Source: Streptomyces sp. WZ-12 (lineage in GTDB: Bacteria > Actinomycetota > Actinomycetes > Streptomycetales > Streptomycetaceae). Taken from it: a stretch of 64,000 bases of DNA. The stretch spans positions 4,251,001 through 4,315,000 of the forward strand of contig NZ_CP118574.1 in NCBI RefSeq assembly GCF_028898845.1, written 5' to 3'. Below the pieces are notes generated by a model. That model searched no databases, was not told the origin of the DNA, and saw only the letters and a list, made by a program, of their open reading frames with translations. Numbering within the stretch: position 1 is the first letter of the stretch; each line of letters starts with the position of its first letter. A program made the position numbers and the translations under genes. Shown here one piece after another: positions 9,058-22,062 of this stretch.

Positions 9058-11466
9058 TCAGGACGCCACGGCGGTCTCGGTCGACTTGGCGACGTTCTCG
9101 GGGTCCTCCGCGGTGTTGCCTTCGTCACCCACGGCGATCCCGCGCCGCTTGGAGAGGTAGACCGCGCCGACGATGACCACGAGCGCCAACGCGGCGGCCG
9201 CGATCCGGATGCCGAGGCTCTTGTCGTGGCCGTACGAGAACTTCACCACGGCCGGCGCGATGAGCAGCGCGACCAGGTTCATCACCTTCAGCAGCGGGTT
9301 GATCGCCGGGCCCGCGGTGTCCTTGAACGGGTCGCCGACGGTGTCGCCGATGACCGTCGCGGCGTGCGCCTCGCTGCCCTTGCCGCCGTGATGGCCGTCC
9401 TCGACCAGCTTCTTGGCGTTGTCCCACGCGCCACCGGAGTTGGCGAGGAAGACCGCCATCAACGTGCCGGAGCCGATCGCCCCGGCCAGGAACGAGCCGA
9501 GCGCGCCGACGCCGAGCGCGAAGCCCACCACGATGGGCGTGAGCACCGCCAGCAGCCCCGGCGTGGCCAGTTCGCGCAGCGCGTCCTTGGTGCAGATGTC
9601 GACCACCCGCCCGTACTCGGGCTTCTCGGTGTAGTCCATGATCCCGGGCTTCTCCCGGAACTGCCGGCGCACCTCGAAGACCACCGCCCCGGCCGACCGC
9701 GACACCGCGCTGATCGCCAGCCCGGAGAACAGGAAGACCACCGACGCGCCCAGGATCAACCCCACCAGGTTGTTGGGCTGCGAGATGTCCAGGCTCAGGC
9801 TCATCCCGCCGGCCGCCTGGCCGATCTCCCGTACGGCGTTGGCAATCGCGTCCCGGTACGAGCCGAACAGCGCGGAGGCCGCGAGCACCGCGGTGGCGAT
9901 GGCGATGCCCTTGGTGATGGCCTTTGTGGTGTTGCCCACCGCGTCCAGGTCGGTCAGCACCTGCGCGCCGTCCCCGGTCACGTCGCCGGACATCTCGGCG
10001 ATGCCCTGCGCGTTGTCGGAGACCGGGCCGAAGGTGTCCATCGCGACGATGACCCCGACGGTGGTCAGCAGGCCGGTGCCGGCCAGCGCCACCGCGAACA
10101 GCGCCAGCGTGATCGAGGCGCCGCCCAACAGGAACGCCCCGTAGACCGCCAGCGCGATCAACACGGCGGAGTAGACCGCCGATTCGAGGCCGATCGAGAT
10201 GCCGGAGAGCACGACGGTGGCCGGCCCGGTCAGCGAGGTCTTGCCGATGTCCCGTACGGGCCGCCGGTTGGTCTCGGTGAAGTAGCCGGTCAACTGCTGG
10301 ATCAGCCCGGCCAACACGATGCCGATGGCCACCGCGACCAGTGCCAGCATCCGCGGGTCGCCGTTACGGCCCAGGATCTCCGGGTCGTTGACGCCGCTGA
10401 GGTCCTTGTAGCTCGACGGCAGGTAGGTGAAGACCGCGACGGCCACCAACACCACCGAGATGCCCGCGGAGATGAAGAAGCCGCGGTTGATCGCGGTCAT
10501 CCCGCTGCGGTCCCGGCGCCGGGGCGCCACGACGAAGATGCCGACCATCGCGGTGAGCACGCCGATCGCGGGCACCAGCAGCGGGAAGGCCAGCCCGGCG
10601 TCGCCGAAGGCCGCGGTGCCCAGGATGAGCGCGGCGACCAGGGTCACCGCGTACGACTCGAAGAGGTCGGCCGCCATGCCGGCGCAGTCGCCCACGTTGT
10701 CGCCGACGTTGTCCGCGATGGTGGCGGCGTTGCGCGGGTCGTCCTCCGGGATGCCCTGCTCGACCTTGCCGACGAGGTCGGCGCCGACGTCCGCGGCCTT
10801 GGTGAAGATGCCACCGCCGACCCGCATGAACATCGCGATCAGCGCGGCGCCGAGGCCGAAGCCCTCCAGCACCTTGGGCGCGTCCACCGCGTACACCAGC
10901 ACCACGCAGGACGCGCCGAGCAGGCCGAGTCCCACGGTGAACATGCCGACGACGCCACCGGTACGGAAAGCGATCTTCATCGCTTTGTGCGCGACCGCCG
11001 TAAGATCCGTTTGCTGCGCCGCGTCCTCTCCCGGAGTCGCCTCACGGGCCGCTGCCGCCACACGCACATTGCTACGCACCGCAAGCCACATGCCGATATA
11101 GCCGGTGGCCGCCGAGAAAGCCGCGCCGATCAAGAAGAAGGCGCTGCGTCCGGCGCGCTGCGACCAATTGTCCGCGGGCAGCAACATGAGCAGGAAGAAC
11201 ACGACCACGGCGAATGCGCCGAGGGTCCGCAACTGCCGTGCCAGGTAAGCATTTGCGCCTTCCTGCACCGCCGCCGCGATCTTCTTCATACTCTCGGTGC
11301 CCTCACCGGCCGCGAGCACTTGCCGGACCAGCACCGCCGCGACCGCCAGGGCGGCCAGGGCGACGACGGCGATCACCAGCACGATCCCGCGGTTGTCCGC
11401 GGTGAGTGACGGTTCGGCCAGCACGGTGGGGGTGTCCATCAACTGAGGGGTGTAAGGCCCCGCCAT
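9058..11466 (-). CDS. hppA: Membrane-bound proton-pumping pyrophosphatase
   Basis: 802 residues and about 16 membrane spans. The enzyme couples pyrophosphate hydrolysis to proton export across the cell membrane. The pyrophosphate-binding loop DVGADLVGK, the acidic motif DNVGDNVGDCAG and the C-terminal pair NSGGAWDNAKK and DTVGDPFKDTAGP are all present. GNTTKAITKG has Lys where potassium-dependent enzymes have Ala, which marks the potassium-independent class. The start is firm: AAGGAGG lies four bases before the ATG. The C-terminal tail (ENVAKSTETAVAS) is polar. It is expressed alone, with a candidate promoter near 11540 and a terminator at 8977. Confidence 0.97.
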   Translation of the reverse strand: MAGPYTPQLMDTPTVLAEPSLTADNRGIVLVIAVVALAALAVAAVLVRQVLAAGEGTESMKKIAAAVQEGANAYLARQLRTLGAFAVVVFFLLMLLPADNWSQRAGRSAFFLIGAAFSAATGYIGMWLAVRSNVRVAAAAREATPGEDAAQQTDLTAVAHKAMKIAFRTGGVVGMFTVGLGLLGASCVVLVYAVDAPKVLEGFGLGAALIAMFMRVGGGIFTKAADVGADLVGKVEQGIPEDDPRNAATIADNVGDNVGDCAGMAADLFESYAVTLVAALILGTAAFGDAGLAFPLLVPAIGVLTAMVGIFVVAPRRRDRSGMTAINRGFFISAGISVVLVAVAVFTYLPSSYKDLSGVNDPEILGRNGDPRMLALVAVAIGIVLAGLIQQLTGYFTETNRRPVRDIGKTSLTGPATVVLSGISIGLESAVYSAVLIALAVYGAFLLGGASITLALFAVALAGTGLLTTVGVIVAMDTFGPVSDNAQGIAEMSGDVTGDGAQVLTDLDAVGNTTKAITKGIAIATAVLAASALFGSYRDAIANAVREIGQAAGGMSLSLDISQPNNLVGLILGASVVFLFSGLAISAVSRSAGAVVFEVRRQFREKPGIMDYTEKPEYGRVVDICTKDALRELATPGLLAVLTPIVVGFALGVGALGSFLAGAIGSGTLMAVFLANSGGAWDNAKKLVEDGHHGGKGSEAHAATVIGDTVGDPFKDTAGPAINPLLKVMNLVALLIAPAVVKFSYGHDKSLGIRIAAAALALVVIVGAVYLSKRRGIAVGDEGNTAEDPENVAKSTETAVAS

Positions 11467-12295
11467 TCGTCCTCCTTGACGTTATGGCACATGGGCGCGC
11501 GGAAGCACGCTCAGGCGTCCTGAGCAAGATGTGGACGGATTGTAGGGAGCCGCGGTTGATCAAAACAGGGCGCCTCAAAGGGAATTCGCCTGTTCCCGGC
11601 GAAGATCAAAAGGCCGGGGGTTCGCCGAATTCGCCCGTACGAAGTACGTCGATGAATTCGCTGACCCCTGACCGATGATCAGCATTTCCCACGATCCCCG
11701 CTGCTCAAAGACCTTTCACCACGCCCCGATCCCCCTGTGACCGCCGTGAAACGGGAGGGAATTGAGCCGCCCAGCCCCCTCCGAAACCCTCACCCGCCCT
11801 CTCCAGCGACCCCGCACCACGCGATGACGCCTCGTCAGATCACGTCCGGATCGCATCGCCCACAACGGAACACACCGGCCACGACGGAGCACCCGGGCTA
11901 CGACCGAACGCATCGGGGTAGCGGGCCTGAACGGCTGGCCGGACAGAGGGACGGCCGCATCGCAGGCGACACCGCTCCCACCCGGGCTCACGCAGGAGCA
12001 GGCTGCACCGCCCCAACTCGGCGCCCCAGCAGACAGAAACGGGCTGCGGCAAACGCCAACAGGCAGCAACAGGCAACAGCCCGGGCGGGACCGACAGCCA
12101 GTCAGGAACACCCCACGCGGGAACGCCCACGCGAAAACGCCGAGCCCTACGACCCGGCAACGCCCCACTCAAACAACCCCGGAGTCGGGGGAACAAACAC
12201 CCCGGAGCAAGAGCGCCACCACCGACGCCCGACCGACGAACGAATCCGCCCGCGCGACGAGGCGCCAACCGCCCCGCGCCTGACGGCCGCACCCG
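11467..12295. other. 829-base gene-poor region between hppA and the anti-sigma gene
   Basis: The hppA side (11467-11700) holds its leader and a minus-strand -10-like TACAAT (11544-11539). From 11740 to 12290 the sequence is less GC-rich and rich in CA/AC/GA runs, including CAACAGG-type short repeats near 12050. Both strands are open: a 218-residue Arg/Pro/Thr/Gln-rich frame (+) and 150-residue Cys/Arg/Gly-rich frames (-). Neither has a good ribosome site, a domain or normal codon bias, so I do not call a gene. Confidence 0.5.
11539..11544 (-). promoter_or_regulatory. Candidate hppA -10 element
   Basis: TACAAT on the minus strand matches a vegetative -10 and would give a leader of about 65 bases. 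The -35 is poor at normal spacing (TGTTTT); TTGATC lies too close at 13 bases. Confidence 0.35.
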
Positions 12296-12739
12296 CTACG
12301 GCAGCACCGGCGTGGGATGCGCGGGCCAGCTCATCCGGATCCACCCGCCGTTCTCGCCGGAGGACACCTCGACGTCGTCGACCAACCCGCTGATCACCGC
12401 GAGGCCCATCTCGTCCTCGCCCTCGGCGTCGCTCTCCCCGCCGCCCTCGGCCGGAGCGCCGCCCGCGGCGGCCCCGCCGGAGCCGGGGACCTCGTCGCCC
12501 ACCTCGATCGAGAACTTCTTCTCGGTCTCGTCCTCGACCAGCACCACCCGCACCGGCGCCGAGATGCCGTGGCTCTCGTGCATCCCCACGGCGCGACTGC
12601 ACGCCTCGCCGACGGCGAGCCGCACTTCGTCCAGCACCGCCTCGTCCACCCCTGCGCGCCGCGCCACGGCAGCCGCGACCAGACGCGCGGTCCGGACGTG
12701 CTCGGGAAGGGCGCTGAAGCGAAGTTCGACGGTGGCCAT
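12296..12739 (-). CDS. ATP-binding anti-sigma factor (RsbW-like), BldG partner
   Basis: 147 residues with a GHKL-type serine kinase fold. An N-box-like helix (LAVGEACSRAVGMHE) near residue 45 and a glycine-rich MGLAVISGLVDDVEV near residue 115 correspond to the ATP lid region. The family binds sigma factors and is held off by an anti-anti-sigma protein, which it phosphorylates. A 25-residue Gly/Ala/Glu-rich insert (about 80-105) splits the domain. The ATG follows GAGGGGG. It lies 109 bases downstream of bldG on the same strand; from memory, the S. coelicolor counterpart is co-transcribed with bldG and binds BldG. Its sigma factor is not in the window. Confidence 0.88.
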   Translation of the reverse strand: MATVELRFSALPEHVRTARLVAAAVARRAGVDEAVLDEVRLAVGEACSRAVGMHESHGISAPVRVVLVEDETEKKFSIEVGDEVPGSGGAAAGGAPAEGGGESDAEGEDEMGLAVISGLVDDVEVSSGENGGWIRMSWPAHPTPVLP

Positions 12740-12848
12740 GCCATCCCCCTCATGATGCGGACGTGCAACGCGGGGGGCCGGACGAGCGCGCCCGGTACCC
12801 CCCACTCCTTCCACCCCCGCACCCTTGGCGCGGGGGACCGGCGAACCG

Positions 12849-13190
12849 TCAGTCAGTGGCTGCGACGGCTTCGTCGACCGAGGTGTGGATCGGGAACACC
12901 TTGGTCAGACCGGTGATTCGGAAGATCTTGAGAATGCGCTCCTGGTTGCAGACCAGGCGCAGCGAGCCCTCGTGGGCACGCACCCGCTTGAGCCCGCCGA
13001 CCAGGACGCCGAGCCCTGTGGAGTCCAGGAAGTCGACACGTTCCATGTCCACCACGAGGTGGTAGCTTCCGTCGTTCACAAGCTCGACCAGCTGCTCGCG
13101 CAGCTTGGGCGCGGTGTATACATCAATCTCGCCACCGACCTCGACGACCGTACGGTCGCCAACGGTCCGGGTCGACAGGGACAGGTCCAC
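12849..13190 (-). CDS. bldG: Anti-sigma factor antagonist BldG
   Basis: 113 residues, a single STAS domain ([19 protein letters not shown]). The phosphorylated serine is Ser57 in [10 protein letters not shown], matching the numbering I recall for BldG. In streptomycetes BldG is required for aerial growth and antibiotic production, acting by partner switching with anti-sigma factors. The GTG start has TGGAGG at five bases. It is divergent from the helicase gene, so 13191-13317 holds promoters for both; that stretch also has an imperfect inverted repeat of C and G runs near 13226-13255. Confidence 0.96.
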   Translation of the reverse strand: MDLSLSTRTVGDRTVVEVGGEIDVYTAPKLREQLVELVNDGSYHLVVDMERVDFLDSTGLGVLVGGLKRVRAHEGSLRLVCNQERILKIFRITGLTKVFPIHTSVDEAVAATD

Positions 13191-13287
13191 GGATCCTCCA
13201 GCACCTTGCTATCGAGCGGTCGCCCCCCTGGGGCCTCCCCACCGAGGTAGGGGCGGATCGGCAGCCGCCATGGCATTCAATCACTTA

Positions 13288-16928
<3,641 letters not shown>

Positions 16929-16942
<14 letters not shown>

Positions 16943-17117
16943 CGAGCGCCCTCTGGAGCACCGACCGCAGCGCCGCGACCACCGGCCCGCTCGTCACCAC
17001 CTTGTAGAGCACCGCCGCGAACGCACACGCCGCGAGCGTCCCCACCGCGTACTCCGCGGTGCTCATCCCGCGGTCCACCCCCACCGCGCGCACCCGCGAC
17101 CACCATCGACGGAACAT
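16929..17117 (-). CDS. DUF4244 Flp-like pilin
   Basis: 62 residues; the ATG at 17117 follows GGAGG at six bases, so I reject the longer frame to 17255. A basic leader (MFRRWWSRVRAVGVDRG) ends at a prepilin-type site, then MSTAEYAVGTLAACAF with Glu at +5 and a single membrane helix, and a short amphipathic tail ending LDVPF. Size and layout fit the major structural pilin of the Tad system. It lies between tadC and tadE; a 142-base gap after tadC gives room for its own ribosome loading and perhaps a promoter, as a major subunit would need. Confidence 0.85.
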
Positions 17118-17259
17118 GTCCTGCCTCCTGGAAATCTCCTGAACCTGCCTGGATCTGTGAATCTGCTTGTGCAGCCGCGAACTTGTGGGTCCGGGAGCCC
17201 CGGGCGTGGCCGGGACCGGCCACGCGCGTGCCCCTGCCACCGGGCCGCGCACCACTGCC

Positions 17260-18123
17260 TCACCTCATGCCGTCACCCCCCAACAGCCCGCCCGCCAGCC
17301 CGATCAACACCGGTGCCACCCCGAGGACGAGGAAGGCCGGCAGGAAGCACCCCGACAGCGGGAGGGTGACCAGCACCCCCGCCCGTCGGGCCCGTGCGGC
17401 CGCGGCCCGGCCCCACTCGGCGCGCAGTTCGGCCGCGACCCGCAGGGCCGGCTCCACGGCCGGGGCTCCCGATATCCCCGCGCGCTCCATGCAGCGCGCC
17501 AGCGCCTCGGCTCCCGGGAGCTCCGCCAACCGCGCCCATACGGTGGCGGGTTCGCCGCCCAGGCGCAGTTCCGCCGCGATGTGCCCCAGCCGCTCGGCGA
17601 CCGTTCCGTCCAGCGATCGCCCCACCGCCTCGGCCGCCTCCCGGGGGCCGGCGCCGGCCGCCAGGCAGGCCGCCAACAGCTCGCCGGCCGGAGCGAGTTC
17701 GGCGGCCACCCGCGCTTCCGCGGCCCGATCAGCCGCCGCGTCCCGCTGCCACCGCAGCCAGTGGTGGGCGCCCCAGCCGACAGCGATCCCCACCAGGGCA
17801 CCGGTCACGCCACCCAGGAGGACGGCCGCACCGCCGCCCGCCCCCAGGGGCCCGCCCCACTCCCGCAGCCACGTCTCCGGCAGACCGCCTTCCCGGGTCG
17901 CTCCGCGCCTCCACCGCCGGCCCCGGACGACCCGCCGCACCCGTTCGCGCAGGCCCCCCTCGCCGCCGTCCAGGCCGCCTACCGCCCCCACCAGCACGCT
18001 CAGCACCCGCCGCCGCACCGCACGCTCCACGCGCACCGCCCGCACCAGCGCCCCCGTACACAGCAGGACCGCAGCGGCCAACGCCACCATCCCCACCCTG
18101 TGGACAACTTCCGGACTCACCAC
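17260..18123 (-). CDS. tadC: Type II/IV secretion system F-domain protein, TadC-like
   Basis: 287 residues from GTG 18123 (a second GTG at 18120) behind AAGGGGG. It has an N-terminal membrane helix (VGMVALAAAVLLCTGALV), a second near residue 100, a cytoplasmic F domain with ELLAACLAAGAGPREAAEA and LARCMERAGISG, and a C-terminal membrane hairpin (FLPAFLVLGVAPVLIGLAGG). F-domain proteins form the inner-membrane platform that couples the TadA ATPase to pilus assembly. It starts 11 bases after the tadB stop. A DnaA-box-like TTGTCCACA lies inside its first codons (18107-18099). Confidence 0.88.
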   Translation of the reverse strand: MVSPEVVHRVGMVALAAAVLLCTGALVRAVRVERAVRRRVLSVLVGAVGGLDGGEGGLRERVRRVVRGRRWRRGATREGGLPETWLREWGGPLGAGGGAAVLLGGVTGALVGIAVGWGAHHWLRWQRDAAADRAAEARVAAELAPAGELLAACLAAGAGPREAAEAVGRSLDGTVAERLGHIAAELRLGGEPATVWARLAELPGAEALARCMERAGISGAPAVEPALRVAAELRAEWGRAAAARARRAGVLVTLPLSGCFLPAFLVLGVAPVLIGLAGGLLGGDGMR

Positions 18124-18134
18124 ACCCGCCCCCT

Positions 18135-19070
18135 TCACTTCCGTACCGCCGACGCATCGGCCACGATCCGGCCCGTCCAGGCCACTCCGCCCCACTCCAG
18201 GAGCCCGCCGACGAGCAGGCAGCCCCACCCGGCCGGGGTGTGCAGCAGCACCCCCAGGGGGTCGGCGCCGAGCGCACCACCCATCAGCAACCCGCCCACC
18301 GGGAGCAGCGCGAGCATCAGGGCGGTGGCCCGCGGCCCGGCCAACTGGGCCTGGAGCTCCTCCCGTTGGTCCCGTTGCGCGGCCAGGCCGGCCGCGATCC
18401 GTTCCAGCCCGCGGGCCAGCCCCGCCCCGCCCTCCACCGCGACCCGCCAGCACGCCGCCGCCCCGATGAGCCCCTCGGCGCCGGGCCGCCGCGCCGCCGC
18501 CCGCAGCGCCCCGGGGACGTCCCCGCCGTACCGCGCGGCCGCCAGCACCGCGGGCCCGGCCTCCCCCAGCCCCGCCACTCCGGCCGCGACCAGGGCCCGG
18601 TCCGGCTGCCGGCCGGCCCGCAGCTCCCCCGCCACCGCCCCGCAGAACCGGATCACCGCCGCCGCCCGCCGGTCCGCCGCCCGCTGCCGCGCCCGCCCGG
18701 CCAGCCACCGCCGTACGGCAACCAGGGCCGCCACCGCGCCCACGACGGGCAGCACCGACCGCCCCAGGACCCCCAGTGCGATCCCGGCCGGCAGGCACCA
18801 GACCTCCGCGCCGGCCTCGATCCAGCTCCCGAGCCGCCACCGCCGCGCCCCTTCGCCGCCGGCCGCCCGCCCGGCCCCCCACTCCCGCAGCGCCGCCGCA
18901 CGCCCCCGCCCCGGCCCCCCGACCGTGGCGTGCGCGGCCCCGACGTCCCCCAGGACCGCCACCGCCCGTCGCCGCAGGGCCCGATCGCGCCGCAACCGCC
19001 ACGCCAGCAGCACCACGCACCCCGCCACAACGGCCGGCACCACCAGCGCCCCCGCCCGCTCGCTCAGCAC
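18135..19070 (-). CDS. tadB: Type II secretion system F-domain protein, TadB-like
   Basis: 311 residues from a GTG that overlaps the tadA stop (GTGCTGA). It opens with a membrane helix (ALVVPAVVAGCVVLLAWRL), has a second pair near residues 85-115, and the F domain carries AGRQPDRALVAAGVAGL and LERIAAGLAAQRDQREEL. The C-terminus has two membrane helices (ATALMLALLPVGGLLMGG; GWGCLLVGGLLEWGGV). It pairs with TadC as the inner-membrane platform of the Tad machine. The long upstream frame to 19343 is a shadow inside tadA. Confidence 0.88.
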   Translation of the reverse strand: MLSERAGALVVPAVVAGCVVLLAWRLRRDRALRRRAVAVLGDVGAAHATVGGPGRGRAAALREWGAGRAAGGEGARRWRLGSWIEAGAEVWCLPAGIALGVLGRSVLPVVGAVAALVAVRRWLAGRARQRAADRRAAAVIRFCGAVAGELRAGRQPDRALVAAGVAGLGEAGPAVLAAARYGGDVPGALRAAARRPGAEGLIGAAACWRVAVEGGAGLARGLERIAAGLAAQRDQREELQAQLAGPRATALMLALLPVGGLLMGGALGADPLGVLLHTPAGWGCLLVGGLLEWGGVAWTGRIVADASAVRK

Positions 19071-20221
19071 GCCTCCCCACCCCTCTCGCACAACCGGGCC
19101 AACCGCCCCCAGCCGCGCGCCTCCCGGAACCCCTCCGGGCTCCACACCGCGGCCGGCACCGTCACCACGAAGCCGTCCCGGTCCCGTTCCAGGACGTGGA
19201 TCTCGGCGATGCGCCGCCGCCCCGCCCGGTCGCGGACCAGGTGCAGCACGACGGACAGCGCGGCCGCCAACTGGCTGTGCAGGGCCGCCCGGTCCAGTCC
19301 GGCGGTGCAGCCGAGCGCCTCCAGCCGGACCGGCACGTCGCACGCGGCGTTGGCATGAACGGTCCCCGAGCCCCCCTCATGGCCCGTATTGAGCGCCGCC
19401 AACAGGTCCGTGACCTCGGCTCCGCGGACCTCCCCGGCCACCAACCGGTCCGGCCGCATCCGCAGCGCCTGCCGCACGAGGTCCCGAAGGGTCACCCGGC
19501 CGGCGCCCTCCTGATTGGCGGGCCGGGCCTCCAGCCGCACCACATGGGGGTGATCCGGCCGCAGCTCCGCGGAGTCCTCGGCCAGCACGATCCGTTCGGC
19601 CGGACCGACCAGGCCGAGCAGGGTGCTGAGCAACGTCGTCTTGCCGGACCCCGTACCGCCGCTGACCAGGAACGACAGCCGGGCGGCCAGCAGCGCCCGA
19701 AGCAGCCGGTCGCCGCCCGGCGGCACCGTCCCCGCCGCCACCAGCTCCGGCAGCGCGAAGGCCCGGGGCCGCAGCACCCGCAGGGACAGGCACGTCCCGG
19801 CGACCGCCACCGGGGGCAGCACGGCGTGCAGCCGGGTGCCGTCGGGGAGCCGGGCGTCCACCCAGGGACGGGCGTCGTCCAGCCGCCGCCCGGCGACCGC
19901 CGCCAGCCGCTGCGCCAGTCTGCGCACCTCGGCCGCGTCCCGGAACCGGACGTCGGTGCGCTCCAACCCGCCGCCCCGGTCCACCCACACCGCGTCCGGC
20001 GCCGTCACCAGGACGTCCGTCACGTCGGGCGCGGCGAGCAGCGGCTCCAACGGCCCGCTGCCCACCATCTCCGAGCGCAACGCGCCCACCACGCCGAGCA
20101 CTTCGGCGTCCCCGAGGAGCCGCCCCTCCGCGCGCAGCGCCACCGCCACCCGGGCCGGCGTCGGCTCCGCCCCGGCCTCGGCGAGCCGCCGCCGCACCCC
20201 GTCCAACAGCTCCCGGCTCAT
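19064..20221 (-). CDS. tadA: Tad/CpaF-type pilus assembly ATPase
   Basis: 385 residues. This cytoplasmic hexameric ATPase of the type II/IV secretion family powers pilus assembly. Walker A is SGGTGSGKTTLLSTLLGL, about residue 190; the Asp box is IVLAEDSAEL, the Walker B/Glu region LRMRPDRLVAGEVRG, and the His box GHEGGSGTVHANAA. The N-terminal domain has the CpaF-type MVGSGPLEPLLAAPDVTDVL. The ATG at 20221 follows a G-rich stretch. It lies 190 bases after ssd and overlaps tadB by seven bases. Confidence 0.93.
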   Translation of the reverse strand: MSRELLDGVRRRLAEAGAEPTPARVAVALRAEGRLLGDAEVLGVVGALRSEMVGSGPLEPLLAAPDVTDVLVTAPDAVWVDRGGGLERTDVRFRDAAEVRRLAQRLAAVAGRRLDDARPWVDARLPDGTRLHAVLPPVAVAGTCLSLRVLRPRAFALPELVAAGTVPPGGDRLLRALLAARLSFLVSGGTGSGKTTLLSTLLGLVGPAERIVLAEDSAELRPDHPHVVRLEARPANQEGAGRVTLRDLVRQALRMRPDRLVAGEVRGAEVTDLLAALNTGHEGGSGTVHANAACDVPVRLEALGCTAGLDRAALHSQLAAALSVVLHLVRDRAGRRRIAEIHVLERDRDGFVVTVPAAVWSPEGFREARGWGRLARLCERGGEAC

Positions 20222-20411
20222 CCCGCACCACCCCCCAGGACGGCCGCCCCGACCCTCGCGCCCCCGAAGGGACCGACGGCGCACCGGCTCTCCCGGGACC
20301 ACCACCCGGCCCCGCACCGCAGTCCGTCCCGCCACGGGTCCCCGAACCGAGGACCGCACCGCCCCGTGACCGCCCGGCCCCGGCCCCACAGCGCCCTCGC
20401 GATCCGCCGCC

Positions 20412-21578
20412 TCATTCCGACGCACCCCCCAACTCCCGCTCCCCTGCGCGCCCGACGCCCCCAACAGGCGCCGCGCCCCCGCCCCGCGCCCGCTCCCAGA
20501 AGCCCGCGCAGAACCGCGCCAACGGCCCCCGCGCCCGCGCCCCGGGCACCGTCCCCCGCGCGAGGTCCTCCGGCAGCCCCGCATCCCACGCCAACTCGCC
20601 CGCCAGCGGCAGCCCCACCAGGCGCGCGGTCTCCTCCGCACCCGGCCCGCCGCCGTGCCCCACCCCGGGCTGCCCGCAGGCCACCACCCGCACGTCACGG
20701 AGCACCGCCCGCACCGCATCGGCCACCCGCCGCGCCGCCGCCACCGCCCGCAGCTCCGCCGGCACGAGCAGCAGCCCCACGTCCACCTGCGCCAGCGCTT
20801 CGGCTGCGGTCTCGTCCACCCGGCGCGGCAGGTCGACGACCACCACGCCGCCGCGCCGCCGCGCCGCGGCCAGGACCGCCCGCATCGCCGGCGGCGGAAT
20901 GGCCACCTCCGCGCCCCGGTCCCAGCTCAGGACCCGTAAGGAGTGCAGCCTGGGCAGCGACTCGGCGAGCGCACCACCCGCCACCCGGCCGCGCGACTCG
21001 GCGAACGCCGGCCACCGCAGCCCCTTCTCCTGCTCGCCGCCGAGCAGGACATCCAGACCGCCGCCCAGGGGATCGCCGTCCACCAGCAGGGTCCGCTCCC
21101 CCGCGCGGGCGGCGGTGACGGCCAGCGCCGCCGCGAGGGTGCTCGCCCCGGCACCGCCCCGCCCGCCGATGACCCCCACCGTTAAGGCCGGCGCGCCCGC
21201 CCCCTCGACCGCGTCGGCGATCCGATCCACCAGCCAGCACTCGCCCTCGGGAAGGGCCAGCACCCGCTCCGCCCCGACCGCCACCGCCTGCCGCAGCACC
21301 GCGACGTCGTCCGCGCTCCGCCCGACGATGACCACGCCGGGCCGCCGCCCGGTGCCGGACAGTCGGGCGGCACAATCCGCGCCGACGATCACCAACGGCG
21401 CCGATTCCCACTCCGTTGTGCAAAGAGGAGGACGGTGTGCCACTTCGGGCAGCGCACCGGCCGCCGCACAGAGCCGCAGAAGGTCGTCGAGGAGCTCTTC
21501 GTCCTCGGTGATCAGCAGCGGCCCGTCCCGCTCTTCACCGCTTCGCACCGGCTGGTCGGAAGTAGATGATCCGGACAC
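20412..21578 (-). CDS. ssd: Septum-site-determining-like (Ssd/CpaE/TadZ) ParA-family protein
   Basis: 388 residues from GTG 21578, placed six bases after GGGGGA. A receiver-like N-terminal domain (GPLLITEDEELLDDLLRL) is followed by a MinD/ParA fold at about residues 130-340: TVGVIGGRGGAGASTLAAAL, LLVDGDPLGGGLD, VVVVDLPRRVDETA. The P-loop reads RGGAGAS, lacking both the signature and the catalytic lysine of ParA proteins (KGGxGKT), so ATP hydrolysis is doubtful. The family places Tad machinery at cell poles or septa. Codon 132, just before the P-loop, is TTA (21185-21183), readable only by the bldA tRNA. First gene of the tad locus. Confidence 0.88.
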   Translation of the reverse strand: MSGSSTSDQPVRSGEERDGPLLITEDEELLDDLLRLCAAAGALPEVAHRPPLCTTEWESAPLVIVGADCAARLSGTGRRPGVVIVGRSADDVAVLRQAVAVGAERVLALPEGECWLVDRIADAVEGAGAPALTVGVIGGRGGAGASTLAAALAVTAARAGERTLLVDGDPLGGGLDVLLGGEQEKGLRWPAFAESRGRVAGGALAESLPRLHSLRVLSWDRGAEVAIPPPAMRAVLAAARRRGGVVVVDLPRRVDETAAEALAQVDVGLLLVPAELRAVAAARRVADAVRAVLRDVRVVACGQPGVGHGGGPGAEETARLVGLPLAGELAWDAGLPEDLARGTVPGARARGPLARFCAGFWERARGGGAAPVGGVGRAGERELGGASE

Positions 21579-21878
21579 GTTCTGTCCCCCTATCGCTACG
21601 CAACTCGCGCTTCCGCGAACTTCGCGGACTTTTACGGTGCAGCGATCGGGAAATCCGCGTGGATCTTGACCCAAAACTGTGGACAACTCAGCGGTTGTGA
21701 ATATCCCCGTCACCTATTCCAGCGACGCGGGAGGGCTTCTGAGGCGCACGTGAAGGCTCCACAGAGCAGTGCAACGACTACCCTGAGTGATGGCATATGC
21801 ATGACAGAAGCGCACGCCAACAACGCGCGGAATCCAAGTGAATCAAGGGCCCACGGCGAAAAACGCGCCCGGACATGC

Positions 21879-21913
21879 GACGACCCCCGCCGGGGGGGAG
21901 AGCGGGGGTCGTC
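21879..21913. terminator. Hairpin in divergent region
   Basis: A perfect 12-base stem (21879-21890 with 21902-21913) has an 11-base G-rich loop. Since it lies between divergent genes, it would end a short transcript or block read-through rather than close a known gene. Confidence 0.45.
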
Positions 21914-22049
21914 CCCACGGCCGACTCGGGGGGGGGGAGGAGCCGGACCGGGTTAGCACGGTCGCGAACGATCCGTGACTTCCATGGTGTACCCGAGAGC
22001 CTTCTCAGGCAAACCCACGCGCCACACCTTACGCCGAATGGTGGGCGCC

Positions 22050-22055
22050 TATGCT
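22050..22055 (+). promoter_or_regulatory. -10 element, leaderless start of HAD gene
   Basis: TATGCT lies seven bases before GTG 22063, placing the transcript start at or beside the start codon. There is no ribosome site between them. Confidence 0.5.
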
Positions 22056-22062
22056 CGCCCCC

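Larger units (their letters stand above)
21579..22062. promoter_or_regulatory. Divergent region between ssd and the HAD gene
   Basis: The 484 bases hold a perfect DnaA-box consensus (21686-21678, minus strand TTGTCCACA) about 100 bases ahead of ssd, a 12-base hairpin at 21879-21913, and a run of nine Gs near 21930. Short open frames occur on both strands but none has a convincing start or codon bias. The HAD promoter is at the right end. Confidence 0.5.

Noticed and set aside
11737..12393. 218-residue plus-strand protein
   Set aside because: Gln/Arg/Thr/Pro-rich, no ribosome site, and it runs into the antisense of the anti-sigma gene.
21678..21686. Replication origin
   Set aside because: Single DnaA boxes only; no cluster and no dnaA or dnaN nearby.
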